Shown here in pieces: positions 18,657 to 28,800 of a DNA stretch of 64,000 bases. The notes below the pieces were generated by a model. That model was not told where the DNA came from. It did not search any database and saw nothing but the letters and a program-made list of their open reading frames with translations. The position numbers and the translations under genes were made by a program. The stretch covers positions 62,001 to 126,000 of the forward strand of contig NZ_JAGXJN010000011.1 of the NCBI RefSeq assembly GCF_019091455.1, in the 5' to 3' direction. Source of the DNA: Chitinophaga sp. GbtcB8. GTDB lineage: Bacteria; Bacteroidota; Bacteroidia; Chitinophagales; Chitinophagaceae. Positions within the stretch are counted from its first letter, which is position 1. The number at the start of each line of letters is the position of its first letter.

Positions 18657-21600
18657 ATGAGAACACTCTACCTGGCATTGTTATGCCTGATCGTACCGCT
18701 ATTGCCGGCACTGGCCCAAACCGTTAAGGTTGAAGGCACGGTGACGGATAATGCAAAGGAACCCCTGCCCGGCGTTTCTGTACGTGTAAAATCAACTAAC
18801 AACGGCGTTGCTACAGATGCCAAAGGACATTTCAGCCTTTCTGCCACACCCGGCGCTACGCTGGAGATCACTTACGTAGGATTTACCAAACAGGAGATCA
18901 AAGTTACCGGACAGCAGGACCTGCATGTGGTAATGGCTGCCACTGCAAGCGCATTGCAGGAAACGGTGATCATCGGTTACCAGCAGGTGACCCGCAAAAA
19001 GGCCACCGCCGCTATTTCCAGCCTGTCGGGCCGGGAAATACAAAACCTGCCTGCTGCCAGTTTTGATCAGTTAATGCAGGGCCGCCTTTCCGGGGTGAAC
19101 GTGCAGAACTTTACCGGCGAGCCGGGGGCACGTACTACCGTTTCCGTTAGGGGAAATTCTGCAGTAAGCCGCGATTATGACGAGTTTAAAGTAGTGAACT
19201 CGCCCTTGTACGTAGTAGATGGCATTCCCCAGCCGTCAGAGGAATATGTGAACTCCAATGTGGGCACCGGCACCAACTTCCTGGCGGGCATTAATCCCAT
19301 GGATATTGCTACCATTGATGTACTGAAAGATGCCTCTGCTGCCGCCATTTACGGATCGCGTGCAGCCAACGGCGTCATACTCATCACTACCAAAAAAGGA
19401 AAGTCCGGCATTCCCAAAGTGAGCCTTTCCAGCTATTTTGGTATTACTGAAAGGCCGGAGCTGCGGGATGTGGTTTTAGGCACCGAAGAACGGCGGCAAA
19501 AAATGGCGCTGTTACAGCAAAGCCTTACCTACGCACAAAAACAGCAGCTGCCCTTTTTAATGACAGACAGCCTGAACCCGGCGTACAATGCCCATACCGA
19601 CTGGCAGGACATTTTTTACCGCACCGGGCTTATTAAAAATGCTGACCTGAGTGTGAGCGGCGGCAGCGATAACTCTTACTACCGCTTCAGCGCCGGTTAT
19701 TACGACGAGCAAGGCGTGGTAATAGGTACAGATTTTAAAAGATACTCCACGCGTTTAAACCTGATGACGCGCGCAATGAACAATAAGCTGGAGATCAATC
19801 CCATTATTTCCTTTTCGCGCACAGACCGGCACCGGGGCAATGGCCAGCCGGGTAACTCCATCAACATTACCACGAATGGCGATCCGCGTGATCCTGTAAC
19901 AGTAGGGGCGGGGCAGATGCCTTCCTCCCTGTTTGCGCTGGACCCGGATAAAAAAGCCGCCATGCTGGGCTCCTATAAGGATGCGCTGGACAGGAATATG
20001 GAGAACCAGTTCACCATTAACCTGAACCTGGGATTAAGCATTACCCCGCACCTGAAGCTCAATTCCCAGAACTCTTACATTTATAAGACCAGCCGGCGGG
20101 ATTATAACAAAACCAATGCGCTTACCTCTAACAGCGGAAGCTTTTCCTTCTCGTTTGCGGATAATGGCGCCAACCTCCTGTCCTCTAACTATCTCAGCTA
20201 TACGAATAGTTTTAAGGACCATAACCTGAGCGTGATACTGGGTACAGATCTGCAGTATGATCAGTACCAGAATACCCGGGCGCTGGGTTACGGCGGCTCC
20301 TCAGACCAGATACAGGTGGTGCAGGGCTTCCGGCAAACGAATATTGAAGCATCATCCGATTACCAGGCATACGGGCTGTTATCTTACTACTCCCGTATTG
20401 CGTATGACTTTAAAGAGAAATACCTGCTGTCAGTAAGCGCGCGTACAGATGGCTCTTCCCGTTTTGGAGCAGATAGTAAATGGGGCTTTTTCCCCTCTGC
20501 ATCTGCAGCATGGATCATATCTGACGAAGCCTTCCTGCAGCACAGCCGCACTTTTTCCCTGGTAAAAATAAGGGGTAGTATAGGTACCTCCGGAAGCCTG
20601 CCGGAACAGAACTATTTACAGTATAACCTGTACAAGGTGAATAACGGCGGTTTTTTGGGCAATGACGGCGCTACCTCTTATAACGGGGTTACCGCTATTA
20701 CGCCCAACTTTACGGATGGCGCGGCACAGAAGGGATTAAGCTGGGAACGCAGTGTGCAATGGAACCTGGGTACAGACCTGGAATTTGCCGATGGTAACTT
20801 TGCCGCCACGGTAGATGTGTATAACCGGCAAAATTCCCTGCAGCTGTTTAGTATCATCCTGCCGGTTACCTCCGGTTATGACAAGGCGCTCACCAATGCG
20901 CTGGGCGTACGTAACTCCGGTGTGGAGCTGACCGTTTCCGGTTACCCGTTCAAACGGCGTAACAGTGCCATTAAATGGTTTACCCGGCTGAATATTTCCT
21001 ATAACAAGAACATGATCACCAGCCTGCCCAATGGGGGGCGTGACATTGTTTTCCAGAATGGCGACCGGTTTGATAAATCACACATTCTTTCTGTGGGCAA
21101 GCCATTGAACGCTTTTTATTTGTACCAGAACCTGGGCGTATTTGCTACGGACGATGATGTGCCGGGCAACAAATACACCGGCGAAAAATACCGTAACGGC
21201 AATGGTACCTACCGTGGTGGCGACTTTTACCTGGCAGACCTGGATGGCGATAACTTCATTGATGTTTTTAATGAAGGGATTAACCCGGACAAGATGCCCG
21301 TTGGCGACCCGAACCCCAAGATAACCGGTGGCTTTAACAATGAAATTACCTGGAAGAATTTTATACTGAACATCTTTTGCACCTTCACCTTTGACCGGGA
21401 TGTGCTGAACCTTTATAAGGCCGACCAGTTCAGCAATTCAACGGATGGTGATGCCACCAACCGCTTTATACAATACGCCACTCCTGATTTCAGCAAGCTG
21501 GATATATGGCGCAAACCCGGTGATAAGGCTACTTACGCCAAGTATGACCTGGGTACTTACCGTTATTATTACACCTCTGCGCAAACTTTCTTTCTAGAGA

Positions 21601-21836
21601 AAGGCGATTACCTGCGCATTAAAAGCATCAGCCTTACGTACAACCTGGGGGCTGACCTGCTGAAACGCTGGGGCATAGACCGGTTCAGCATTTTTGGCGT
21701 GCTGGATAATGTGGCGATGTTCCAGCGGTCCAAAGACCTGCCGGATGCAGAAGCCGTGAACCCATACGGGGAGTATAACGGTAATGGATACCCCATTCCA
21801 AAGAAATATACTATGGGCCTGAGTGTTAATTTTTAA
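18657..21836 (+). CDS. SusC/RagA family TonB-dependent outer membrane receptor
   Basis: This 1059-residue beta-barrel imports a ligand across the outer membrane using TonB energy, with the SusD protein as its lid. A signal peptide (to ALAQ) is followed by a carboxypeptidase-regulatory-like domain (about 24-110: GTVTDNAKEPLPGVSVRVKS), the short ETVIIGYQQVTRK region, a plug (about 115-235, including PLYVVDGIP and AAIYGSRAANGVILITTKK) and the barrel, ending in MGLSVNF with the usual C-terminal aromatic. There is no N-terminal STN signalling domain, so it is unlikely to control a FecI/FecR pair, and none is nearby. The next gene starts 19 bp downstream. No glycoside hydrolase is adjacent, so the ligand is unknown. 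Confidence 0.96.
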   Translation: MRTLYLALLCLIVPLLPALAQTVKVEGTVTDNAKEPLPGVSVRVKSTNNGVATDAKGHFSLSATPGATLEITYVGFTKQEIKVTGQQDLHVVMAATASALQETVIIGYQQVTRKKATAAISSLSGREIQNLPAASFDQLMQGRLSGVNVQNFTGEPGARTTVSVRGNSAVSRDYDEFKVVNSPLYVVDGIPQPSEEYVNSNVGTGTNFLAGINPMDIATIDVLKDASAAAIYGSRAANGVILITTKKGKSGIPKVSLSSYFGITERPELRDVVLGTEERRQKMALLQQSLTYAQKQQLPFLMTDSLNPAYNAHTDWQDIFYRTGLIKNADLSVSGGSDNSYYRFSAGYYDEQGVVIGTDFKRYSTRLNLMTRAMNNKLEINPIISFSRTDRHRGNGQPGNSINITTNGDPRDPVTVGAGQMPSSLFALDPDKKAAMLGSYKDALDRNMENQFTINLNLGLSITPHLKLNSQNSYIYKTSRRDYNKTNALTSNSGSFSFSFADNGANLLSSNYLSYTNSFKDHNLSVILGTDLQYDQYQNTRALGYGGSSDQIQVVQGFRQTNIEASSDYQAYGLLSYYSRIAYDFKEKYLLSVSARTDGSSRFGADSKWGFFPSASAAWIISDEAFLQHSRTFSLVKIRGSIGTSGSLPEQNYLQYNLYKVNNGGFLGNDGATSYNGVTAITPNFTDGAAQKGLSWERSVQWNLGTDLEFADGNFAATVDVYNRQNSLQLFSIILPVTSGYDKALTNALGVRNSGVELTVSGYPFKRRNSAIKWFTRLNISYNKNMITSLPNGGRDIVFQNGDRFDKSHILSVGKPLNAFYLYQNLGVFATDDDVPGNKYTGEKYRNGNGTYRGGDFYLADLDGDNFIDVFNEGINPDKMPVGDPNPKITGGFNNEITWKNFILNIFCTFTFDRDVLNLYKADQFSNSTDGDATNRFIQYATPDFSKLDIWRKPGDKATYAKYDLGTYRYYYTSAQTFFLEKGDYLRIKSISLTYNLGADLLKRWGIDRFSIFGVLDNVAMFQRSKDLPDAEAVNPYGEYNGNGYPIPKKYTMGLSVNF

Positions 21837-21855
21837 ACCGGTAAAATCTGCTACT

Positions 21856-23376
21856 ATGAAACTTAAACATATTATGCTCCTGTGCACGTTATTATTATCT
21901 GTTTCCTGCAAAAAGCTGCTGGAACAGGAGCCCAAGAACTCTACCTACCTTGAAAAGTACTGGAAAAGCACCCAGGACTGTGAAAGCGCCCTGGCTGGTA
22001 ACTATGCGCTGTTAAGGAATGCGCTGGCATTTAAATACAGCTATTACATGTATGGCGATGCTGTTGCCAAGAATTACTTTGTAATTGATTATAATGGCGA
22101 TGGGCTGGAAGGCATACAGAACGGGGATTACACCTTTACCTATAATGTGAAGGACCTGGGTAACTGGTCGCGCTATTTTAAGGTGATCACCATGAGCAAC
22201 ACCATCCTGGCAGAGCTGCCCAAAGTGCCGGATGCCAACCTGGAGAAAGATGTGCCTAATGCGCAGCAATACAAGAACCGCGTGCTGGGGCAAGCCCTTT
22301 TTATACGTGCATTCACTTACTTTACCATGACCCGCATATGGGGTGACGTGCCTTTGGTAACGGAGTTTTATGAAAATCCGCTGGAAGCGCCGGAGCTGCC
22401 CCGCAGCCCCAAGGCCGATGTGATGCAGCAAATAGAAAAGGACTGCCATGATGCCATCAGCCTGCTGAACTGGGGTTATGCTGATAACCCCAGCGGTGCA
22501 GCGGTTACTGCCAACAAAGGCTCCGTATACGCGTTACTGGCCCACCTGTACCTGTGGAGGGGCACTACGCTGAATGCAGCCAATGGCGGCGCCAATGACA
22601 TGAAGGATATTAACAGCGCCGATACTGCTATTAATACGCTGATCGCTAATGGCGGTTATGCGCTAACGGATACGGCTAACTATTATAAAACCTTCATCGG
22701 CAAATCCACCGAAAGCATTTTTGAGCTGAACATGAGCGAAGACCAGCTGGAAGGCTCTGATGACGGTATTGGCATGCAGTTCCTGCGTGGCGACCAGTAC
22801 ATTAAATATCACGGGGATTATGCCCGTATGGCTGTGCGCCCGGAATACTTCAGCCGGCATTACCTGAAAGGGCAGGCGGTGAACGATACGCTGGATGTGC
22901 GCTACCAGAAAGGATTTGATTACCGGGATGATAACCGCCCGCTGTGCCGCAAGTACAGCAATGTTATTTACCGCAACCCCGGTTTAAAGCTAAGCCCGTA
23001 CATGAGCAATAACCTGATCATTTTCCGTTTCGCGGATATAAAGCTGCTGCAGGCAGAAATAGCTATATACAAGCAGGAATATGGAAAGGCGCTGGACATC
23101 ATCAACTTTTTCCGTACCCGTAATAACACGCAGCCCTTAACCATGCCCGCACCGGATGTGCTGATGTATGATTACATCCTGGAAAGAGGGAAAGAGCTGT
23201 ACCTGGAAGGGCAGCTGTTCTACGACCTGGTACGCACCAAAACCTACACCTACATTGTGGATTGGCTCACAGAGCAGCGTTATGCGCAGGAAGGTTTTTA
23301 CTGGCCGGTGGATCCCCGCCTGTTCAGGGGCAACAAGTTCCTTACGCAAACCCGTTTCTGGGTAGGTAAGATCTGA
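21856..23376 (+). CDS. SusD/RagB family nutrient-binding outer membrane lipoprotein
   Basis: This 506-residue surface lipoprotein captures ligand for the SusC channel. I choose the ATG at 21856 (MKLKHIMLLCTLLLSVSCKK) because it gives a clean signal peptide with lipid Cys; an in-frame ATG at 21823 would overlap the SusC stop. The N-terminal TPR-like SusD region includes LRNALAFKYSYYMYGDA and RVLGQALFIRAFTYFTMTRI, and the C-terminal RagB region has IILER-like YDYILERGKELYLEGQLFYD, a family hallmark. It is translationally close to SusC and followed by two further lipoproteins of the same operon. Confidence 0.95.
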   Translation: MKLKHIMLLCTLLLSVSCKKLLEQEPKNSTYLEKYWKSTQDCESALAGNYALLRNALAFKYSYYMYGDAVAKNYFVIDYNGDGLEGIQNGDYTFTYNVKDLGNWSRYFKVITMSNTILAELPKVPDANLEKDVPNAQQYKNRVLGQALFIRAFTYFTMTRIWGDVPLVTEFYENPLEAPELPRSPKADVMQQIEKDCHDAISLLNWGYADNPSGAAVTANKGSVYALLAHLYLWRGTTLNAANGGANDMKDINSADTAINTLIANGGYALTDTANYYKTFIGKSTESIFELNMSEDQLEGSDDGIGMQFLRGDQYIKYHGDYARMAVRPEYFSRHYLKGQAVNDTLDVRYQKGFDYRDDNRPLCRKYSNVIYRNPGLKLSPYMSNNLIIFRFADIKLLQAEIAIYKQEYGKALDIINFFRTRNNTQPLTMPAPDVLMYDYILERGKELYLEGQLFYDLVRTKTYTYIVDWLTEQRYAQEGFYWPVDPRLFRGNKFLTQTRFWVGKI

Positions 23377-23407
23377 TCCTTTTTTCTGACCATTTAATAT
23401 TACGTAT

Positions 23408-24094
23408 ATGCAATACCGTTTAAACATCACCTTTCTCATATTAGCTACCGCAATTTTTCTTTTTGCCTGTAAAAAGAATGATTATAAGAACGATGGGGGC
23501 GTACATGACCCGCATGTGAACATGACCACCTACGATTACCTGAGATCGCAAAGGGTATTTGACTCCCTGGTGTACCTGATAGACCGTGCCGGCCTGAAGG
23601 ATATGGTAAACAGCGATGTGACCTTTTTTGCTGTGACCAACTACGGGGTGGATGATTACCTGAAGATCCGCCAGCTGCGCGCTGCAGAGCAAACCGGCGA
23701 TGAGAATATCCCTTTTAATATGGACAGCATTTCTGTAAAGGAGCTGCAGGATTCCTTAAAGCTGTACATGATCAAGGGCGCCATTAACCGGGATCAAATG
23801 AACCGGCAGGGGCAGCTGTATGATTGTATGCTGGGTGCTATTCCAAATACAAAGTTCATGATCAGCTTATTGCGCACCTATCCTTACAATGATTATGTTT
23901 CTTATGTGGATATGGTGAACTATACAAAAGTGATAGGCTCCCGTGATGACCAGGCTTTAGACCCGGCCCAGATACCGCAAAGTGAAAAGGATAATGCAGC
24001 CGTTTGCCAAACCTCCGGTATTATTACCACCACGGGTATTGTGCACGTGCTGAACGGCTATCACCGGTTATTTTTTAATACTGAAGTTCACTAA
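23408..24094 (+). CDS. Fasciclin (FAS1) domain lipoprotein
   Basis: This 228-residue protein has a lipoprotein signal ending FLFACKKN (lipid Cys at about residue 21). One FAS1 fold follows: the DSLVYLIDRAGLKDMVNSDV segment, FFAVTNYGVDDYL, LQDSLKLYMIKGAINRDQM, and a terminal GIVHVLNGYHRLFF matching the closing strand of FAS1 domains. FAS1 domains bind polymers or other surface proteins. It lies 31 bp after SusD and 18 bp before the next lipoprotein, so it is probably an accessory surface subunit of the uptake system. The ligand is unknown. Confidence 0.85.
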   Translation: MQYRLNITFLILATAIFLFACKKNDYKNDGGVHDPHVNMTTYDYLRSQRVFDSLVYLIDRAGLKDMVNSDVTFFAVTNYGVDDYLKIRQLRAAEQTGDENIPFNMDSISVKELQDSLKLYMIKGAINRDQMNRQGQLYDCMLGAIPNTKFMISLLRTYPYNDYVSYVDMVNYTKVIGSRDDQALDPAQIPQSEKDNAAVCQTSGIITTTGIVHVLNGYHRLFFNTEVH

Positions 24095-24112
24095 CCATTA
24101 AAGCGAAACAAC

Positions 24113-25093
24113 ATGCAAAAAATACTATTGCTTATACTGTGTACAGCCTTTGTGATGGCTGCCTGTAAAAAAGTAGAGCCGGGTTTTTTAAGTGACCAGA
24201 TGCGCTACAAGGATAACGTGATCTATTGCAAAAGGGGATTATCCCTGCAGCAGTCGGACCGTATTAACACCGACGAATCTACGCCGCCGGTAACATTCAA
24301 AATGCTGAACCTGCGGGATAAGGCCACCGGCAAAGCAGCGCCTCAATCATTTTTTGACGATTATGAAGTGCTGGTTTTCAAAGACGGGGAATCTTTTAAC
24401 GTGGAAACAGATACCAGCGTGGAGCAGCTCAATAAAAAGCGCGAGATCCAGAAGCTGAAGCCTATGTATTTTAACGAGAACAGCGGACAGTTTGTGTTTA
24501 ACAAAGCATCCCTGAACCTGCCGCTGGGCGATTATCTTTTTGATATTGCCTCCCAGAACGTACATGGCTCCCACACCTTTCCCAGCTTTGGCCAGATCAG
24601 CGTTGTAGAGCCAACACTGGATGATATTTTTACCATAGAGGATAATGTATCCAATGCGTTTGACGTGAATAGCGTGGCTATTCCCATGCGCAATCCTAAA
24701 ATGACGCTCACGAAAGTGTCTGATGAAGGCGCCCGCGTGATCCTGAAGCTGGTGGACAAAAACGGCAACCCGTTCAATCCAAAGGCCGGTGAGATCATTA
24801 AACGTGGCGACAGGCCGGTATTTGAGAACTATGCACGCTTTCATCCGATTATTACTACGGATACAGCCATGATCTGTGATTTTGAGCTGGCGCCGTTCCC
24901 CCTCACCAAATATAATGATGGTGTTACGGACTGGAACCACCTGATGTATTACCGTATTCCATCGCAGTTTGTGAAGGTGGATAATATGGCGGCAAATGCA
25001 TTTTCCGTGAATCCGCGGTTTGCGTTTGTAGTGAAATTGGAGGGAACTTATATTGTAGAGATTAAGTTTTTGGATGCAGAGAGGGTGCATTAA
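24113..25093 (+). CDS. SusCD-associated lipoprotein, probably DUF5007 family
   Basis: This 326-residue protein has a lipoprotein signal ending FVMAACKK. The body looks like an all-beta surface protein: FFDDYEVLVFKDGESFNVET, LPLGDYLFDIASQNVHGSHT, IMRNPK-like AIPMRNPKMTLTKVSDEGAR, and a C-terminal FAFVVKLEGTYIVEIKFL strand. Proteins of this type follow SusC/SusD/fasciclin sets in Chitinophaga and Pedobacter relatives, and I recall them labelled DUF5007; that label is from memory. It is the last gene of the operon, followed by a strong terminator hairpin. It is probably a surface glycan- or protein-binding component; no enzyme motif is visible. Confidence 0.72.
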   Translation: MQKILLLILCTAFVMAACKKVEPGFLSDQMRYKDNVIYCKRGLSLQQSDRINTDESTPPVTFKMLNLRDKATGKAAPQSFFDDYEVLVFKDGESFNVETDTSVEQLNKKREIQKLKPMYFNENSGQFVFNKASLNLPLGDYLFDIASQNVHGSHTFPSFGQISVVEPTLDDIFTIEDNVSNAFDVNSVAIPMRNPKMTLTKVSDEGARVILKLVDKNGNPFNPKAGEIIKRGDRPVFENYARFHPIITTDTAMICDFELAPFPLTKYNDGVTDWNHLMYYRIPSQFVKVDNMAANAFSVNPRFAFVVKLEGTYIVEIKFLDAERVH

Positions 25094-25106
25094 TTTTAAA
25101 GACCAT

Positions 25107-25145
25107 GGACTAAGTGCCCACGGAGTGGCACTTAGTCCAATTTTG
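25107..25145 (+). terminator. Intrinsic terminator of the SusCD operon
   Basis: A perfect 12-bp stem, GGACTAAGTGCC (25107-25118) and GGCACTTAGTCC (25127-25138), has an 8-base loop and is followed by AATTTT. It lies 14 bp after the last lipoprotein gene. Confidence 0.85.
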
Positions 25146-25349
25146 GGCTGCGATCTGTAGCCGTGGTTCCACATGTTACCGCACTTACATTGTTTTCCCT
25201 CCGCCAATCCCAGCCGCTAACCATACCGCCCCAACGAAGCTTCCACTGCTGAGCGCCTGTTTCCAGGATACTGGCGCAGTTTTTACGGAATATATATGCA
25301 GGATGCGGGTTTAAAAGCGTTTTGATCTATCCTATAAATACAGTTGTTT

Positions 25350-25400
25350 GCCACGCCACCGGATCGTTCCCAGGAACGTGAAGGTGGCGTTTGGCTTTTG
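25350..25400 (+). terminator. Second hairpin with T-rich tail
   Basis: Paired arms GCCA, CGCCACC and CGTTCC (25350-25370) meet GGAACG, GGTGGCG and TGGC (25373-25395), followed by TTTTGTTTG. It is terminator-like, but no gene ends between it and the first terminator, so it could end a short untranslated RNA, act as backup, or have another role. Confidence 0.5.
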
Positions 25401-25600
25401 TTTGTTAAGCTAATGTTATTCAGGCATTACACATAGATACCACAAAATGACAATGTCTGAAATGATAAACATTCATGATCATATAGTTATTGGGGCCGCT
25501 GCTGTCTTTGTGATACTCGTTTAACCCTTTTTATAACACTAAAGTTTTTGCATATTATCCAATAATAATCTTATTATTAAATTATATAAATTAGATTTTA

Positions 25601-25608
25601 TATATTTG
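25601..25608 (+). promoter_or_regulatory. Bacteroidota -7 promoter box for the giant repeat gene
   Basis: TATATTTG matches the TAnnTTTG consensus of the major Bacteroidota sigma factor and lies in a very AT-rich tract. No clear -33 TTG is seen at the ideal distance. Transcription would start near 25615, giving a leader of about 215 bases. Confidence 0.45.
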
Positions 25609-25831
25609 CAGCGAAGAAATACAGTTGTTTGTAAGGCTGACCGTTTGGACGTGCTATCCCTTTAATATCAAGATCCTATAGCGAAAATAAGATCACAGCA
25701 CTACAAAACAGACATGTTTATTTGGGACAATCTTCACGTCAGATCCCCTCATTAATCAGTGAACAGCGGGCAAATTCCTCGCATTCATCCATCTGAAAAG
25801 CAGCCCGTTTTATAGCTATCCTATACTGTCT

Positions 25832-28800
25832 ATGAAAAAAAATTTCATTAAAGGTCTGTTAAGCACCGGCTTAATCCTGTGTTCATTACTGACATTCGGC
25901 CAGCTGCCTTATAGTCCGTGTAGCCCCAGTGGTGGTAAAAGAGCCGATCTGTTAGGTGTAGAAACTAAATACAAGGCTCCGGGAGGCAGCGCGCCTGTCT
26001 TTACCATTCCGGCAGGAACCAAGTCCATAGCGGTTTATACCTCATCTGAAACCGGCATGCCTACCGGTAGCGATAACGCGCAGGGGGATGAGGATTTCAT
26101 CACCATTAATGCCATCATCAATCTTGCGGCCAATACTTCTTCCGGGTATGTGAACTATGCAAAGAATACAAACACGGATGGTTCCGGTACCAACGTATAC
26201 GGATGGAAGGATGCCGCATTGGGTGCGCTGATCCCTGCTGCCAGCAAGATAGGAGATGCCTCGCCCGACCTGAACAATGTTAACTTTACGGTTTCCGGCA
26301 GCACATTAACCATCACTGAAACCGCTACCAGTATACATACATCATATTATGTTGAATATCTTTCACCCTATACCAACTCATTAAATCCGTTAAGCCCGCA
26401 GATCCGGGCATTATTGCATGGGAGTGCCAGCACGAATACCGACCTGGTAATACCTATTCCCGCGGGCACTAACCTGATCAGCATTTCGGCAAAGGGTACC
26501 AACTCCAGCGCTACAGATCTGAATTCCAGCAGCGGTACAGAGGAAGGTTATTCCAATTTACGTTTTAATATTGACCTGGATGCCGGTTTAACAGACGGTT
26601 TTGTTACCTTATCAAACGGCGGCTCTGTGGATAGAAGATCTACTTATGTGATCAATGACATGAGCAGCACCTCCACCAGCAGCATGATCTCTTCCGGCGT
26701 TATAACGGGTGATTATTCAACAAAGCTGACAACTGCAGGTGCAGTGGGCCTGTATAATCCACAGATCTATGTTTCAGGCGGCAACCTGGTCATTAAGAGG
26801 GATGCCAATTATGCACGTGATTTTGATGACGCTTATGTAGTGGAGTTCTACCATCGTGTAGGACAGGGCATGAGCGCGGATTTTATCAATACAGAAATTA
26901 AAGCCATCCCCAGCGGACTAAGCTCCACTTCAGGAGTTAGCAGGGTATTTAAAATACCGCCGGGCACCAACTCCATTTATTTTAATGAAACCGGTAACGC
27001 GGTAAATACAGACCGGGAAAGTAATGAGAACTCCCTGGCAGCATATGCTTATATAGACCTGGCTACTGAAACCGCTACCGGTTATTTCTATCAGCAGGTA
27101 GGTTTATCCGGTGCTACCAGGCGCGATGATAACTATGCGTTTAAAGGGGTGCCATTAACGAATGTTAGCACCAGCACACATGCAAATACAGTAGGATTCA
27201 CTATTCCCGGTGATAACTATGACCTTTTATTTTCTTTGTCGGCCGATAAAAGCGAGCTGACAATTACCAATAAAACCGGTTTAGCCAATCCTTTTTACCA
27301 GTTCCTGCTGTCAGCAGACTATTATGGCTCCAAACCGGATATTGCCTTTAGTGATGGCGGGGGTAATATAACTTTCACCAAAGGCGCTTCCTGTAATATA
27401 GTAAAGGCCAATATAAACATATGTAATCCCGGTTCCGGTAACAGTAACGGGGGGATGCCCATTTCATTTTACCAGGGCGATCCGACCGTGGACCCTGCCG
27501 CTAAGCTAGTATATACCGGTACCTTTGGCCAGGCCGTGGGTGTAGGAGAATGTAAGGTGTTTGTTTTTGATATTGACATGACAGGTTACAGCAACCTGAA
27601 TGTGCCTTTAACACTGATCATCAACGACAATGGCAGCTTTGTGCCTGGTGGCGTAGGACATACGGTGGGCACGCCTTTTACGCTGTCATCTCTTGCTAAC
27701 CAGAACACTACTTATAAAGAATGCTACTACGATAACAATAAGATCACCAAAACAGTAAATGTAAATAACTGTCCGCTCGTAAACCTGGATCCGGACAATA
27801 GCTCCGGTGCTACAGGTAGTTATAATTACCTGAACTATTTTAACGCCGGAAGTGCTACCGGCTCAAAGATCGCAGATGCCGATCTTAGTATCGTGGACCC
27901 GGATGCCGGCGATCTTTTCAGCGCTACTGTTACTTTAACCAATGTGCTGAATGCAGGCAGCGAAAGGCTGAACCTGAATGGCGTACTGCCTGCCGGTATT
28001 ACCATTTCGGGTAATGGTACCAGCACAATCACGCTCTCCGGCCAGGCTTCGCAGGCAAATTATATTGCTGCTATCAAAATGCTGGAATATAAGAATACGG
28101 CCGGTTCGCCTAATACTACTAACCGTATTATCACCGTGGCTGTAAATGATGGTGTGGAAACAGGTCCTGCATCCACCACCACTATCGTTATCTTAACCAG
28201 CCCGCGCATTAATGTAACCGGTAATACCATTACCATAGCAGATGCCAGCACTACTACCTATATAACGGATGGTACTAATTTCGGCACTATTACGCCTGGC
28301 GGCAGTGCCGTGAATCACACCTTTGCTATCCAGAATGTGGGCACCGGTATTGTTACTTTAACCGGTACACCAGCGGTAAGTAAAACGGGCGATGCGGGTT
28401 TTACCATCTTCACACAGCCGGCTTCCAATTCTATTACAAGCGGCAGCAGCACGAACTTCGTGGTACGTTTTGACCCGGCTGCTCATGCTGTGGGCACTTA
28501 TACCGCCACTATCACCATTAATAATAATGATCCGAATGCAGCCCGTTCCGTATACACTTTTGTAGTTGCTGCTACGGTAAATACGATACCGGCTATTACG
28601 GATTTTACCGTAAACGGCAGTGAGGATAATACACTTGCCTTTACCGCAGCCAACTTCAGCACGCATTATACGGATGGTGATGGAACGGCTTTAAATAAGA
28701 TCATGATCACCAGCCTGCCGCTGAACGGCAGCTTCCAGCTAAGTGGGGTGAACATTACCATAGGGCAGGAGATCCCTGCTGCACAGCTGGGCAACATTAC

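Larger units (their letters stand above)
25094..25831. other. Intergenic region between SusCD operon and giant repeat protein
   Basis: No convincing gene lies in these 738 bases. They hold the terminator at 25107-25144, a second hairpin with a T-rich tail at 25350-25400, an AT-rich tract with AATAATAATCTTATTATT (about 25562-25579), a promoter-like box at 25601 and a leader of about 220 bases before the giant gene. A 66-codon open frame at 25114-25314 overlaps the terminator and lacks any protein signature. Confidence 0.6.

Noticed and set aside
24347-25207. 286-codon minus-strand open frame
   Set aside because: It lies opposite the lipoprotein at 24113-25093, is rich in Cys/His/Ile runs without motifs, and would cross the terminator at 25107.
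25114-25314. 66-codon open frame after the SusCD operon
   Set aside because: It starts inside the terminator hairpin and has no recognisable protein features.
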